Shown: piece by piece, positions 24,505-33,283 of the stretch | Position numbering within the stretch: position 1 is the stretch's first letter | Layout: the number at the start of each line of letters is the position of its first letter | NCBI RefSeq assembly: GCF_019746665.1 | Contig: NZ_JAIERS010000012.1 | Span: forward strand, 62,001 to 126,000 | Length of the DNA stretch: 64,000 nucleotides | Source of the DNA: Sphingomonas sp. | GTDB taxonomy: Bacteria; Pseudomonadota; Alphaproteobacteria; Sphingomonadales; Sphingomonadaceae | Direction of reading: 5' to 3' | The notes under the pieces: model-generated | What the model was told of the DNA's origin: nothing | Databases searched by the model: none | What the model saw: the letters and a program-made list of their open reading frames with translations, nothing else | Position numbers and translations under genes: made by a program

Positions 24505-25479
24505 ATGGCGACCTATCAGAATATCTTCACCCAAGTGCAGATCCGCGGGCCGGCCGAATATGGCCCGCCGGCCCTGGACGGCAGCGATCCGCGGATCGGC
24601 AAGCCCTTCTACAATCACTGGATCGGCAAGCTCGGCAACGCGCAGATCGGCCCGATCTTCCTCGGTTATCTCGGCTCGATCGCGCTCGTCTTCGGCACGC
24701 TCGCCTTCGTGATCATCGGGCTCAACATGTGGGCGAGCGTCAACTGGAACCCGATCCAGTTCGTCCGCCAGCTCTTCTGGCTCGCGCTGGAACCACCGCC
24801 GCCGCAATATGGCTTGCGCGTATTGCCGCCGCTACAGGAAGGCGGCTGGTGGCTGATCGCCGGCTTCTTCCTGACGACCTCGATCATCCTGTGGTGGGTA
24901 CGCACTTATCTCCGCGCCCGGGCGCTGAAGATGGGCACGCACGTCGCCTGGGCGTTCGCAAGCGCGATCTGGCTGTACCTGGTGCTGGGCTTCATCCGCC
25001 CGATCCTGATGGGCAGCTGGTCGGAGGCGGTGCCGTTCGGGATTTTCCCGCACCTCGATTGGACCGCGGCTTTCTCGATCCGCTACGGGAATTTGTTCTA
25101 CAATCCCTTCCACGCGCTCTCGATCGTGTTCCTCTACGGCTCGACGCTGCTCTTCGCGATGCATGGCGCGACGATCCTAGCGGTCGGCCGCTATGGCGGT
25201 GAGCGCGAGATCGAGCAGATCGTCGATCGCGGCACCGCGACCGAACGCGCCGCCTTGTTCTGGCGTTGGACGATGGGCTTCAACGCGACGATGGAATCGA
25301 TCCACCGTTGGGCGTGGTGGTTCGCGGTGCTGACGACGCTGACCGGCGGGATCGGCATCCTCATCACCGGTACGCTGGTCGACAACTGGTTCCTTTGGGC
25401 CCAGCAACACGGCTATGCTCCGGCCTATCCAAGTACGGGCGTGATCGATCCAGCCACTTTGCCGGGAGCCCCGAAATGA
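24505..25479 (+). CDS. pufM: photosynthetic reaction center M subunit
   Basis: PufM is the M polypeptide of the type II reaction centre and pairs with PufL. The 324-aa protein begins [15 protein letters not shown] and includes the conserved [15 protein letters not shown] segment with the BChl-liganding His. The MHGATILAV iron/quinone region and [19 protein letters not shown] follow. Its TGA overlaps the pufC ATG as ATGA, consistent with a reaction centre carrying a bound tetraheme cytochrome. Confidence 0.97.
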   Translation: MATYQNIFTQVQIRGPAEYGPPALDGSDPRIGKPFYNHWIGKLGNAQIGPIFLGYLGSIALVFGTLAFVIIGLNMWASVNWNPIQFVRQLFWLALEPPPPQYGLRVLPPLQEGGWWLIAGFFLTTSIILWWVRTYLRARALKMGTHVAWAFASAIWLYLVLGFIRPILMGSWSEAVPFGIFPHLDWTAAFSIRYGNLFYNPFHALSIVFLYGSTLLFAMHGATILAVGRYGGEREIEQIVDRGTATERAALFWRWTMGFNATMESIHRWAWWFAVLTTLTGGIGILITGTLVDNWFLWAQQHGYAPAYPSTGVIDPATLPGAPK

Positions 25480-26615
25480 GCGTTGCTCGCTATCTTGTCC
25501 CGCTCACCGTCGGCGCGCTGTCGCTGGCCTTGAGCGGCTGCGAATTCGGCCCCAAACTTGTCTCGCAGAACGGCTATCGCGGCACCGGGCTCGATCAGGT
25601 GACGACGGTCAAGCGCCGCGCGCCGCAGCCTGTGCCGCCGCCGCCCTATGAGCTGCCGCCCGCGGACGGCCAGCGCGCGAGCGAGGTCTATCAGAATGTG
25701 AAGGTGCTCGGGAACATCTCGGCCGAGCGGTTCAACTATCTGATGCTCGCGATCAACACCTGGGTCGCGCCGCAGGAAGGCGCCGATCCCAACAATGTCG
25801 GCTGCAACTACTGCCACAACCCCAATAATCTCGCCTCCGACGAGAAATACACCAAGATCGTCGCGCGGCGCATGATCCAGATGACGCAGGCGATCAATTC
25901 CAAGTGGTCCGCCCACGTCAAGCAGACGGGCGTCACCTGCTATACCTGCCACCGTGGCAATGCCGTGCCGCGCTATGTCTGGTCGATGGCCGACGCGGCG
26001 GGCGCCCAGCCGGCGAGCACGCGGCTGATGGGATATAAGCACGGCCAGGACACGCCGGCGGCGACGCCCGCTTATGCCTCGTTGCCTTATGATCCCTTCA
26101 CGCCCTATCTGCGCGGCGCGAGCAACATCCGCGTCCAGGGGCGCCAGCCGCTGCCCAGTGATACGTCACACGCCTCGATCGCGCGAACCGAGCTGACCTA
26201 TGGCCTGATGATGCATATGTCCTCGGCGCTCGGCGTCAACTGCACCTTCTGTCACAACAGCCGGGCCTGGTCGGACTGGTCGCAAAGCAGCCCCCAGCGC
26301 GTGACCGCCTGGTACGGCATCCGCATGGCGCGCGACGTGAACAACGAGTATATCAGCTCGCTCACCAGCGTCTTCCCGGACTATCGCAAGGGGCCGCATG
26401 GCGACGTCTACAAGGCCAATTGCCAGACCTGCCACCAGGGGCTCAACAAGCCGCTTGGCGGGGTAAGCATGTTGAAGAACTATCCGGACCTTGGCCCTCC
26501 GGCCGCCGCGCCGGTGGTCGCGCAAACCACGCCCGAGGCGCCGCCGCTCAAGACGGTGGGGGAGGCCGCGCAAGGCCAACCCGCCGGCACCGCCGCGACC
26601 CACGCGACGCGGTGA
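25476..26615 (+). CDS. pufC: reaction center tetraheme cytochrome c subunit (lipoprotein)
   Basis: PufC re-reduces the photo-oxidised special pair. The 379-aa protein has a lipoprotein signal peptide with the lipobox LALSGC near residues 16-21. Four CxxCH heme sites follow: CNYCH, CYTCH, CTFCH and CQTCH. Met-containing helices placed before each site are suitable as axial ligands. The ATG at 25476 overlaps the pufM stop; the open frame before it lies within pufM. It is the last gene of the puf operon and is followed by a perfect hairpin 30 bp after the stop. Confidence 0.97.
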   Translation: MSVARYLVPLTVGALSLALSGCEFGPKLVSQNGYRGTGLDQVTTVKRRAPQPVPPPPYELPPADGQRASEVYQNVKVLGNISAERFNYLMLAINTWVAPQEGADPNNVGCNYCHNPNNLASDEKYTKIVARRMIQMTQAINSKWSAHVKQTGVTCYTCHRGNAVPRYVWSMADAAGAQPASTRLMGYKHGQDTPAATPAYASLPYDPFTPYLRGASNIRVQGRQPLPSDTSHASIARTELTYGLMMHMSSALGVNCTFCHNSRAWSDWSQSSPQRVTAWYGIRMARDVNNEYISSLTSVFPDYRKGPHGDVYKANCQTCHQGLNKPLGGVSMLKNYPDLGPPAAAPVVAQTTPEAPPLKTVGEAAQGQPAGTAATHATR

Positions 26616-26644
26616 GGTGAGGGCGCCAGCCAGGTTCGTTCGTT

Positions 26645-26673
26645 CGGGCGCGTCGCGATGAGCGACGCGCCCG
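26645..26673 (+). other. perfect 12-bp hairpin after pufC with a start codon in its loop
   Basis: Arms 26645-26656 and 26662-26673 pair without mismatch around the five-base loop GATGA. The stem is G+C-rich but is followed by TTGCGTT, not a clean T run. It is well placed to end or protect the puf transcript. The loop contains the ATG of the next gene (26658-26660), and the right arm is its codons 2-6, so initiation there could be controlled by folding (inference). Confidence 0.7.
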
Positions 26674-27953
26674 TTGCGTTCGAGCCGCCTGCCCGGCTGA
26701 CGCTCGCCCTGCGCAGTCATCCCTTACGTGCCTCGCTTTCGGCCGAGATGCACGTTCGCCGGCTGCCGCGCTTCGCCTCGCCGGCGCGCGCGGTGCAGAT
26801 CGTTACCTTGCTCGGCGAGACGGGCGAGGCGAGTTGGCGGCACGTCTGCGAACTGGCGGCGCGCGGCGGACTGACCATCGCCGAGCGTGCGAAATATGCC
26901 GTCGTCCCGCTCGACGACATGACCTTGGTATGGGAGCGGCACACCGAATTCGCGAGCTACACCCTGCTGCGCGAAGGCAGCTTCGACGTGCCCTTCGATC
27001 CCGGCATCTTCGATCCGGTCGGCGCCGAGGTGCTGGCCGGCATTCCAGGCGAAGTGATCCGCGCGACCCAAATCGCGATCGCGCCACGCGACAGGCCGCC
27101 ACCCGCACAGGCGGTGCTCGACCGCTGGTTCGATCCCGGCGCGCTGGTGGTGTGTGACGTGGCCGGCGGTAAGGCGCGGCTGCTGTCGGACTTCAAGCTC
27201 CACGCCGATGGCTATGGCCGGCTGTTGATCCTTGATCAGGGGCTGGAGGGCGACGAGCCCTCGCAGCTTGTCACCCGCGTCCAGGAACTCGGCAATTACC
27301 GCAATATGGCGCTGCTCGGCCTGCCGCTCGCGCAGGCGACGACGCCCGAGGTCACCAAGCTCGAACACCGGCTCGCGGTGCTCACGCATGACGTGTCCGA
27401 ACGGCGCAGCGAGGATGATGCGCTGCTCGACGAGCTGACCTTCCTTTCCGCCGAACTCGCCCGACTGGCGGCGGCGACGCGCTACCGGATGAGCGCGACC
27501 AAGGCTTATGCGCAATTGTCGCTCGAACGGCTTCACGCGCTCGACGTCGCCCCCGTGCCCGGCCACCAGACGCTGAGCGACTTCACCGAGCGCCGCCTGA
27601 CGCCGGCGGTTCGCACCTGTGACAGCTTCTCCAACCGGATCGAGGATCTGCAGCGGCGGGCCGGCTGGACAAGTTCGCTGCTGCGCACCCGTATCGACAT
27701 CGCGCTCGCCAAACAGAACCGCGATCTGCTGGGCTCGATGGACCGCCGCACCAAGCTGCAATTACGCTTGCAGCAGACGGTGGAAGGCCTCTCGGTGGTG
27801 GCGATCAGCTATTACGCGGTCGCGCTGCTCGCCTATCCGATCAAGGCTCTGCCGGGCATCAATCACGAGCTGGCGATCGCGGTGTCGGTACCGGCCGTAT
27901 TGCTGACAGTTGCCGCCCTGGTGGGCCGAATGCGGCGGCACCTGAGCGAATAG
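26658..27953 (+). CDS. DUF3422 family membrane-anchored protein
   Basis: A 431-aa protein of the uncharacterised DUF3422 family. The N-terminal signature HPLRASLSAEMHVRRLPRF is present. A central coiled-coil-like helical region (residues about 225-345) is rich in Glu/Arg/Leu. Two hydrophobic segments near the C terminus (residues about 370-390 and 398-418) precede a basic tail. The function is unknown; the topology suggests a cytoplasmic domain tethered to the inner membrane. The ATG lies in the loop of a perfect hairpin. A later start would cut the conserved N terminus, so I keep it. It lies 42 bp behind pufC on the same strand and could receive puf readthrough. Confidence 0.85.
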   Translation: MSDAPVAFEPPARLTLALRSHPLRASLSAEMHVRRLPRFASPARAVQIVTLLGETGEASWRHVCELAARGGLTIAERAKYAVVPLDDMTLVWERHTEFASYTLLREGSFDVPFDPGIFDPVGAEVLAGIPGEVIRATQIAIAPRDRPPPAQAVLDRWFDPGALVVCDVAGGKARLLSDFKLHADGYGRLLILDQGLEGDEPSQLVTRVQELGNYRNMALLGLPLAQATTPEVTKLEHRLAVLTHDVSERRSEDDALLDELTFLSAELARLAAATRYRMSATKAYAQLSLERLHALDVAPVPGHQTLSDFTERRLTPAVRTCDSFSNRIEDLQRRAGWTSSLLRTRIDIALAKQNRDLLGSMDRRTKLQLRLQQTVEGLSVVAISYYAVALLAYPIKALPGINHELAIAVSVPAVLLTVAALVGRMRRHLSE

Positions 27954-28121
27954 CGCCGCCCCGCTTATGCTGACTGCCGGCAAGCTTCGTGCTGGCGAGG
28001 GTGCCCGAAATTTGCTAGTCTTTTGCGCTTGATCCGGCGTGGGTACAGCGTTTCTTTGCGATTGCGCCACCGTTTAATCCTATCAATTGTCAAGGACAGG
28101 CAGGGATTTAGCCGGTAACCA

Positions 28122-30170
28122 ATGGCTGATGTCGACCATGCCCAAGAGCAAGGGGTGAGCCCCTTGCAAAACCATCGCCAGGCAAGCGCCCCGGCGTCGC
28201 GTGGCATGGCGGAGGCACCGCTGGTTTTCCTGCGCGAAGGCGGCGCGATGGGCGCGTTGATCCGCGCGCATGATTGGGCGGCGACCCCGCTCGGGCGGCC
28301 CGAGCAATGGCCGCAAAGCTTGCGCACGGCGGTGCGGCTGATGCTCAGCACCAACCACCCGATGTTCATCTTCTGGGGTGAGCACAGCATCTGCCTATAC
28401 AATGACGGTTACAGCGCCTCGCTGGGGCCGGAGAAGCATCCGGCGATCCTCGGGCGGCCGGGCGTCGTGGCCTGGCCCGAAATCTGGCAGCTGATCGGTC
28501 CGCAGATCGAGTTGGTGATGGCCGGCCGCGGCGCTACCTGGCACCGCGATCATCTGGTGCCGATCGTGCGACACGGCGCGCTGGACGAAGCCTATTGGAC
28601 CTATAGCTACAGCCCGATCGACGATGAAACCGCCGAAAACGGTGTCGGCGGGGTGATGGTGATCTGCACCGAGACCACCGATCGCGTGCTCGCCGATCGC
28701 CGCCACCAATTCCTGGCCGAACTGTCGGACAGACTGCGTGCGCTGCTCGAGCCCGCGCAGGTTTTGGCGGCGGCCGCCGAGGCGTTGGGAACCCATCTGG
28801 ACGCAAGCAGCGTCGGCTATGCCGAGGTCGATGCGACCGGCCTTACCGCGACGGTTGAGCGCGACTGGGTGGGGCTGGGCGGCGCGGCGGTGGTGGGCAC
28901 GCACCGCCTGGACGATTTCGGCTCCGCCTTGATGCAGGAATTGCGGCGCGGCAACCCGATCATGGTGAGTGACGTCGCGCGCGATGCTCGCCTGCCGCCT
29001 GCGACGCTTCCCGCTTATGCCGCGCTCGGCGTTGGCGCGATGATCCTCGCACCGCTCGTTCAGGAAGAGCGGCTGCGCGGTATCCTGTTCGTCCACCATG
29101 CGCGCCCCCGCCTTTGGCGCCCTAGCGACGAACAGCTTGTGGTCGAAGTCGCCGCGCGCACTGCCGCCGCTCTCGCCAGCGCGCGTGCGCACCGTGCGCA
29201 GGTCGAGAATGAGCGGATGCTGCGCGCTATCGGCGACAGTTCCGGCCAGCTGATCTTCGCCAAGGACCGCGCGGGCCGGCTGCTTTACGCCAATGCCGCC
29301 ACGCTCGCGGTGATCGGCCAGCCGATCGAGACGGTGCTTGGGCGTACCGATCTCGAATGGCATGGCGGCGACGAAGCGCGCGAGATCGTGGAGAATGATC
29401 GCCGGGTGCTGACCACCGGCGAGTCGCTCCGGGTCGAGGAACGCTTCACCACACCCGACGGCGCCGAACGCTTGTACGAGGGCATCAAGGCGCCGATGCG
29501 CGACGAGACCGGCGCGATCGTCGGCGTCGTCGGCGTGGCGAGCGACGTGACCGAACGCAACCGCCAGCAGCGCCATTTGCGGCTGATGGTCGATGAGCTC
29601 AACCACCGGGTGAAGAACACGCTCGCGATCGTTCAGAGCATCGCCCATCAGACCTTCCGCCACCTCGATCTGCCCACCGAGGCTCGGCGCGCCTTCGAGG
29701 AGCGACTGGCGGCGCTCGCCAACGCGCACTCGCTGTTGACGCGGGAAAGCTGGGAATCGGCCGAGCTGGCCGATGTCGCGACCGAAGCCTGCGCCGCCTA
29801 TATGGGGCGCGACGGGCGGGTGCTGATCGAAGGACCAAGTCTGCGCATCACCCCCAAAACGGCCGTCACCATAGCGATGGCGCTGCATGAACTGTCGACC
29901 AACGCGGCCAAATATGGTGCCTTGTCGAACGAAGAGGGGCGGGTACGGCTCAGCTGGACGCTCGCCGGGCGGAGCGGCCCCAGGCTCCATCTGCGCTGGG
30001 AGGAACGCGGCGGGCCGGCGGTCGCGCGACCGACCCGGCGGGGGTTTGGCTCACGCATGATCGAACAGGCGCTCGCCGCCGAGCTACAGGGCGAGGTCCG
30101 CATGGCCTTCCTCCCCCAAGGCCTGGTGTGCGAGATCGACGCGCCTATCCCCGAAAAACCGGTGCGCTAA
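28122..30170 (+). CDS. PAS-GAF-PAS sensor histidine kinase, HWE family
   Basis: A 682-aa cytoplasmic sensor kinase with no membrane helices. An N-terminal PAS-like domain lies at about residues 35-185, a GAF domain at about 200-355, a second PAS at about 365-480, and an HWE-type kinase core at the C terminus. The phosphoacceptor is His495 in DELNHRVKNTLA. The ATP-binding N box HELSTNAAKYGALS starts near 589, and the WEE motif that names the family follows. HWE kinases often sense light or stress and feed the PhyR general stress response. The GAF domain lacks an obvious bilin-binding Cys, so photoreception is not shown. The ligand and partner regulator are unknown. Confidence 0.88.
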   Translation: MADVDHAQEQGVSPLQNHRQASAPASRGMAEAPLVFLREGGAMGALIRAHDWAATPLGRPEQWPQSLRTAVRLMLSTNHPMFIFWGEHSICLYNDGYSASLGPEKHPAILGRPGVVAWPEIWQLIGPQIELVMAGRGATWHRDHLVPIVRHGALDEAYWTYSYSPIDDETAENGVGGVMVICTETTDRVLADRRHQFLAELSDRLRALLEPAQVLAAAAEALGTHLDASSVGYAEVDATGLTATVERDWVGLGGAAVVGTHRLDDFGSALMQELRRGNPIMVSDVARDARLPPATLPAYAALGVGAMILAPLVQEERLRGILFVHHARPRLWRPSDEQLVVEVAARTAAALASARAHRAQVENERMLRAIGDSSGQLIFAKDRAGRLLYANAATLAVIGQPIETVLGRTDLEWHGGDEAREIVENDRRVLTTGESLRVEERFTTPDGAERLYEGIKAPMRDETGAIVGVVGVASDVTERNRQQRHLRLMVDELNHRVKNTLAIVQSIAHQTFRHLDLPTEARRAFEERLAALANAHSLLTRESWESAELADVATEACAAYMGRDGRVLIEGPSLRITPKTAVTIAMALHELSTNAAKYGALSNEEGRVRLSWTLAGRSGPRLHLRWEERGGPAVARPTRRGFGSRMIEQALAAELQGEVRMAFLPQGLVCEIDAPIPEKPVR

Positions 30171-30286
30171 CGTCTCGCGATCGTACCCGTCCCGCGCAAA
30201 GGGGGTAGGAGCGCAGCGCAGCTTTTGGCAAGCAAAGCATTTCTAGCCGTGCCATTCCGGCCGGTACCCGCTTAGCAGCCTGGCCC

Positions 30287-31195
30287 ATGCACGATCTCGC
30301 CATTTTCTACGAACATCCCGCCTGGTTCACCCCGCTCTTCGCCGCGCTCGATGCGCGGGGGGTGGATTATGTCCGCATCGGGATCGACGGCCATCGGTTC
30401 GATCCCGCCGGCTCGCTGCCGCCGGCGCGGGTGGTGCTCAGCCGGCTCGCCATGTCGAGCTTCCTGCGCTCGCCCGATCACGCCATCTACTACAGCCACG
30501 CGCTGTTCGCCCATTGGCGGGCCAAGGGCGCGCGGGTGATCAATGGCGCCGATGCGCTCGCGGTCGATTCGAACAAGGCGCGGCAATTGGCGTTGATGGC
30601 GGCGCTGGGGCTGGCGGTGCCGGCGACGCGCGTCGTCCACCGCCCGATCGATACCGTGCCCGCCGCCGCGGAGCTGCGCTTCCCGATCGTCGTGAAGGCC
30701 AATGTCGGTGGGTCGGGCGCGGGGATCATGCGCTATGATAGCGCCGAGGAGCTGGCCGCGGCGGTCGCCGAGAATTTCCTGCCCAAGAGCATCGACGGCG
30801 TGCTGCTGGTGCAGGAATATGTCCCCGCCGAGCACGGCCGCATCACTCGGATCGAAACGCTCGCCGGCAAATATCTCTACGCGCTGGATATTTCCGGCGG
30901 TGGCGGGTTCGATCTTTGCCCGGCGGATGCCTGTCTCGCCGATGGCAAGCCGATCGAGATGGTGAAGGCCGATCCCGCGCCCGAGCTGATCGACGCGGCC
31001 GAACGCATCGCCCGCGCGGCGGGGCTCGACGTTGGCGGCATCGAGGTGATGATCGACGCGCGCGACGGTTCGGCACGCTTCTACGACATCAACGCGCTGT
31101 CGAACTTCGTCGCGCGCCCGCTCGACGTGCTGGGCTGGGACCCGCACGAAAAACTGGTCGACTATCTGGTCGGCGAAATCGCGAAGGTGAAGTGA
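30287..31195 (+). CDS. ATP-grasp family ligase (RimK-like)
   Basis: A 302-aa ATP-grasp enzyme that should couple ATP hydrolysis to the joining of a carboxylate and a nucleophile. Visible core elements are a preATP-grasp domain (about residues 1-95), ATP-binding strands FPIVVKANVGGSGAGI, the EYVP hinge and metal ligands in GGIEVMID and FYDINALSNF. It resembles RimK/glutathione-synthetase-like ligases, but the substrate is not evident. Its TGA overlaps the ATG of the flavin monooxygenase gene as TGATG, so the two are almost certainly coexpressed and may act in sequence. Confidence 0.8.
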   Translation: MHDLAIFYEHPAWFTPLFAALDARGVDYVRIGIDGHRFDPAGSLPPARVVLSRLAMSSFLRSPDHAIYYSHALFAHWRAKGARVINGADALAVDSNKARQLALMAALGLAVPATRVVHRPIDTVPAAAELRFPIVVKANVGGSGAGIMRYDSAEELAAAVAENFLPKSIDGVLLVQEYVPAEHGRITRIETLAGKYLYALDISGGGGFDLCPADACLADGKPIEMVKADPAPELIDAAERIARAAGLDVGGIEVMIDARDGSARFYDINALSNFVARPLDVLGWDPHEKLVDYLVGEIAKVK

Positions 31196-32220
31196 TGCGC
31201 TTTGGCTATTGGATGCCGGTGTTCGGCGGTTGGCTGCGGAACGTGCCCGATGAGGGGATGGAAGCGAGCTGGGCCTATACCAAGCGGCTGGCGCAGCGAT
31301 CGGAGCAGATCGGCTATTCGCTGTCGCTGATCGCCGAACTCAACATGAACGACATCAAGGGGCCGGGCGCGCCGACGCTCGATGCCTGGTCAACGGCGGC
31401 GGCGCTGGCGGCGGTGACCGAGGAACTGGAGCTGATGGTCGCCGTCCGCCCCAATTTCCACCATCCGGCGCTGTTCGCCAAGGCGGCGGCGAATATCGAC
31501 CAGATCGCCGGCGGCCGGCTCGCGCTCAACGTCGTGTCGAGCTGGTGGGCGGACGAAGCCAAGCGCTATGGCCTGCAATTCGACCAGCATGACGACCGCT
31601 ACGCCCGCACCGGCGAGTGGCTGAAAATGGTCGAGGGGCTGTGGAGCGAAGCGGAATTCGACTTCCAGGGCCGCTATTATTCGGCGGAGCGCGCGATCTG
31701 CAGCCCCAAGCCGGTCAAGCACCCGACCATCTATGCCGGTGGCGAAAGCGAGGCGGCGAAGACGATGATCGCCAACCAGTGCGACGCCTATGTGATGCAT
31801 GGCGATCCCGCCGACGCGATCCGCCCGAAGATCGCCAACATGGCCGAACGGCGCGAGGCCGCCGGCAAGCCGCCGATGCAATATGGCATGGCCGCCTATG
31901 CGATCGTTCGCGATAGCGAGGCTGAGGCCAAGCGCGAACTCGCCCGCATCACCGAGGTGAAGGAGCTGCCGGCGGGCTATGATAATTTCGATCAGTGGCT
32001 CTCGGGCACGCAGCTCGAACGCGAGATGAAGATCCAGGAATATGCGGTGTCCAACCGCGGCCTGCGCCCGAATCTCGTCGGCACGCCCGAGCAATTGCGC
32101 GAGCGGATCGAGGAATATGAGGATGCCGGGCTCGACCTGTTGCTGCTCCAGATGAGCCCGCAAGAGGAAGAGATGGAGCGTTTCGCGGCACAAGTGATCA
32201 AGGCGCCGGTCACGGCCTGA
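31195..32220 (+). CDS. LLM class FMNH2-dependent monooxygenase (SsuD/SfnG-like)
   Basis: A 341-aa bacterial-luciferase-like TIM-barrel flavin monooxygenase. Segments shared with alkanesulfonate and dimethylsulfone monooxygenases are FGYWMPVFGGWL, the HHPALFAKAAANIDQIAGGRLALNVVSSWW-type barrel core (several short pieces), HDDRYARTGEWL and a C-terminal LVGTPEQLRERI. It needs an external flavin reductase, which is not encoded nearby. The ATG overlaps the stop of the ATP-grasp gene. An AraC-type regulator is convergent 21 bp downstream. Sulfonate, sulfone or another carbon-heteroatom bond cleavage is possible; the substrate is unknown. Confidence 0.85.
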   Translation: MRFGYWMPVFGGWLRNVPDEGMEASWAYTKRLAQRSEQIGYSLSLIAELNMNDIKGPGAPTLDAWSTAAALAAVTEELELMVAVRPNFHHPALFAKAAANIDQIAGGRLALNVVSSWWADEAKRYGLQFDQHDDRYARTGEWLKMVEGLWSEAEFDFQGRYYSAERAICSPKPVKHPTIYAGGESEAAKTMIANQCDAYVMHGDPADAIRPKIANMAERREAAGKPPMQYGMAAYAIVRDSEAEAKRELARITEVKELPAGYDNFDQWLSGTQLEREMKIQEYAVSNRGLRPNLVGTPEQLRERIEEYEDAGLDLLLLQMSPQEEEMERFAAQVIKAPVTA

Positions 32221-32241
32221 TCTTTTCAGGCCGCGCGGCCG

Positions 32242-33141
32242 CTATTGGCGCGTCGCCCGGCGGAAGCGGCCGGGGCTGACGCCGACCATCCGCGTGAAGC
32301 TCGTTGTGAAATGTTTCTGGCTCGCGAAGCCGCAAGCCGTCGCGACCGCCTCGATCGGCAGGCCGCCGGTCGCGAGCATCTCACGCGCCCGGGCGATGCG
32401 GCGTTCGATCACGTAACGGTGCGGCGTCATGCCGGTCGATTGCTTGAACACCCGGCAGAAATGAAAGGGTGAGAGCCGCGCGACATTGGCGAGTGCGTCC
32501 AGCCCCAGTTCCTCGCCCAAATTCGCTTCGATAAACTCGAACAGCAACCGCAGGCGCCATTTGGGGAGCGTGATCCGGGCGGCTTCGCGGGCGAATATGC
32601 CAGGGTCGATCCGCGCCAGCGCTACAGCGATGGCTTGTGAAATGCTGTCGATCATCAGCCGCTGGGCCAAGCCGGGCGCGGCGATTTCGCGCTCCAGCAT
32701 CGGGATCAGCGTCAGCAGCGTCTCGTCCGTGCTGTAGAGTACCGGGGCGGTTGCGCGTTGCTGGACGCCGGCCAGGTGCGCGTTCAGAAAATGACGCGGG
32801 AACATGAAGTTGGTGGATCGCGCGGCGGTGCCGAAGGTCATGCTGGTATCGCAGCCATGCGGGATGAACGTTACCCGCGTCGCGCGATTGGCGGCGAGCG
32901 CGAACTGCGTTCCCGCCACTTTGCCATGCGCCGGCACCCCGGCACCAACTGAAAGGAACAGCAGATCCTCGTCATCGGCATTGCGCTCGGCGGTGGTGAT
33001 TTCGCCCTTGCCGTAGTTCAGTGTGCGATAGAGCAGGATCCCGGTCGCGGCGTCCGCATGCGCTTCTAGCCGCGGCGCAAGCGCATAGCGAACTGCGTCT
33101 ACCGGCTCATAGCCCGTATGGCTTTGATATCCACCTTCCAC
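32242..33141 (-). CDS. AraC family transcriptional regulator
   Basis: A 299-aa regulator with an N-terminal effector/cupin-like domain and a C-terminal double helix-turn-helix. The HTH region includes LDALANVARLSPFHFCRVFKQSTG and IEAVATACGFASQKHFTTSF. I use the GTG at 33141, because GGGAGG lies 8 nt upstream; the frame extends to a TTG at 33162 with no ribosome binding site. It is convergent with the ATP-grasp/LLM pair, which it might control, although it is not divergently placed as is usual for its targets. Confidence 0.85.
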   Translation of the reverse strand: MEGGYQSHTGYEPVDAVRYALAPRLEAHADAATGILLYRTLNYGKGEITTAERNADDEDLLFLSVGAGVPAHGKVAGTQFALAANRATRVTFIPHGCDTSMTFGTAARSTNFMFPRHFLNAHLAGVQQRATAPVLYSTDETLLTLIPMLEREIAAPGLAQRLMIDSISQAIAVALARIDPGIFAREAARITLPKWRLRLLFEFIEANLGEELGLDALANVARLSPFHFCRVFKQSTGMTPHRYVIERRIARAREMLATGGLPIEAVATACGFASQKHFTTSFTRMVGVSPGRFRRATRQ

Positions 33142-33283
33142 CTTCAGCGCCTCCCTGCCCAACGGGACGGATACGCGAACAGCCCGAGTCCGAACGGCTC
33201 ATGCCCATCATGCCGCAAAGATGTAGCGGTCGCAACAGGTGCCGACCAGCGGGCGGGCCGGATCGCCCCTCGAACCGGGCAGC

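Noticed and set aside
32229..32240. GGCCGCGCGGCC palindrome between the LLM and AraC genes
   Set aside because: It has no loop and no T run and is expected by chance in this base composition.
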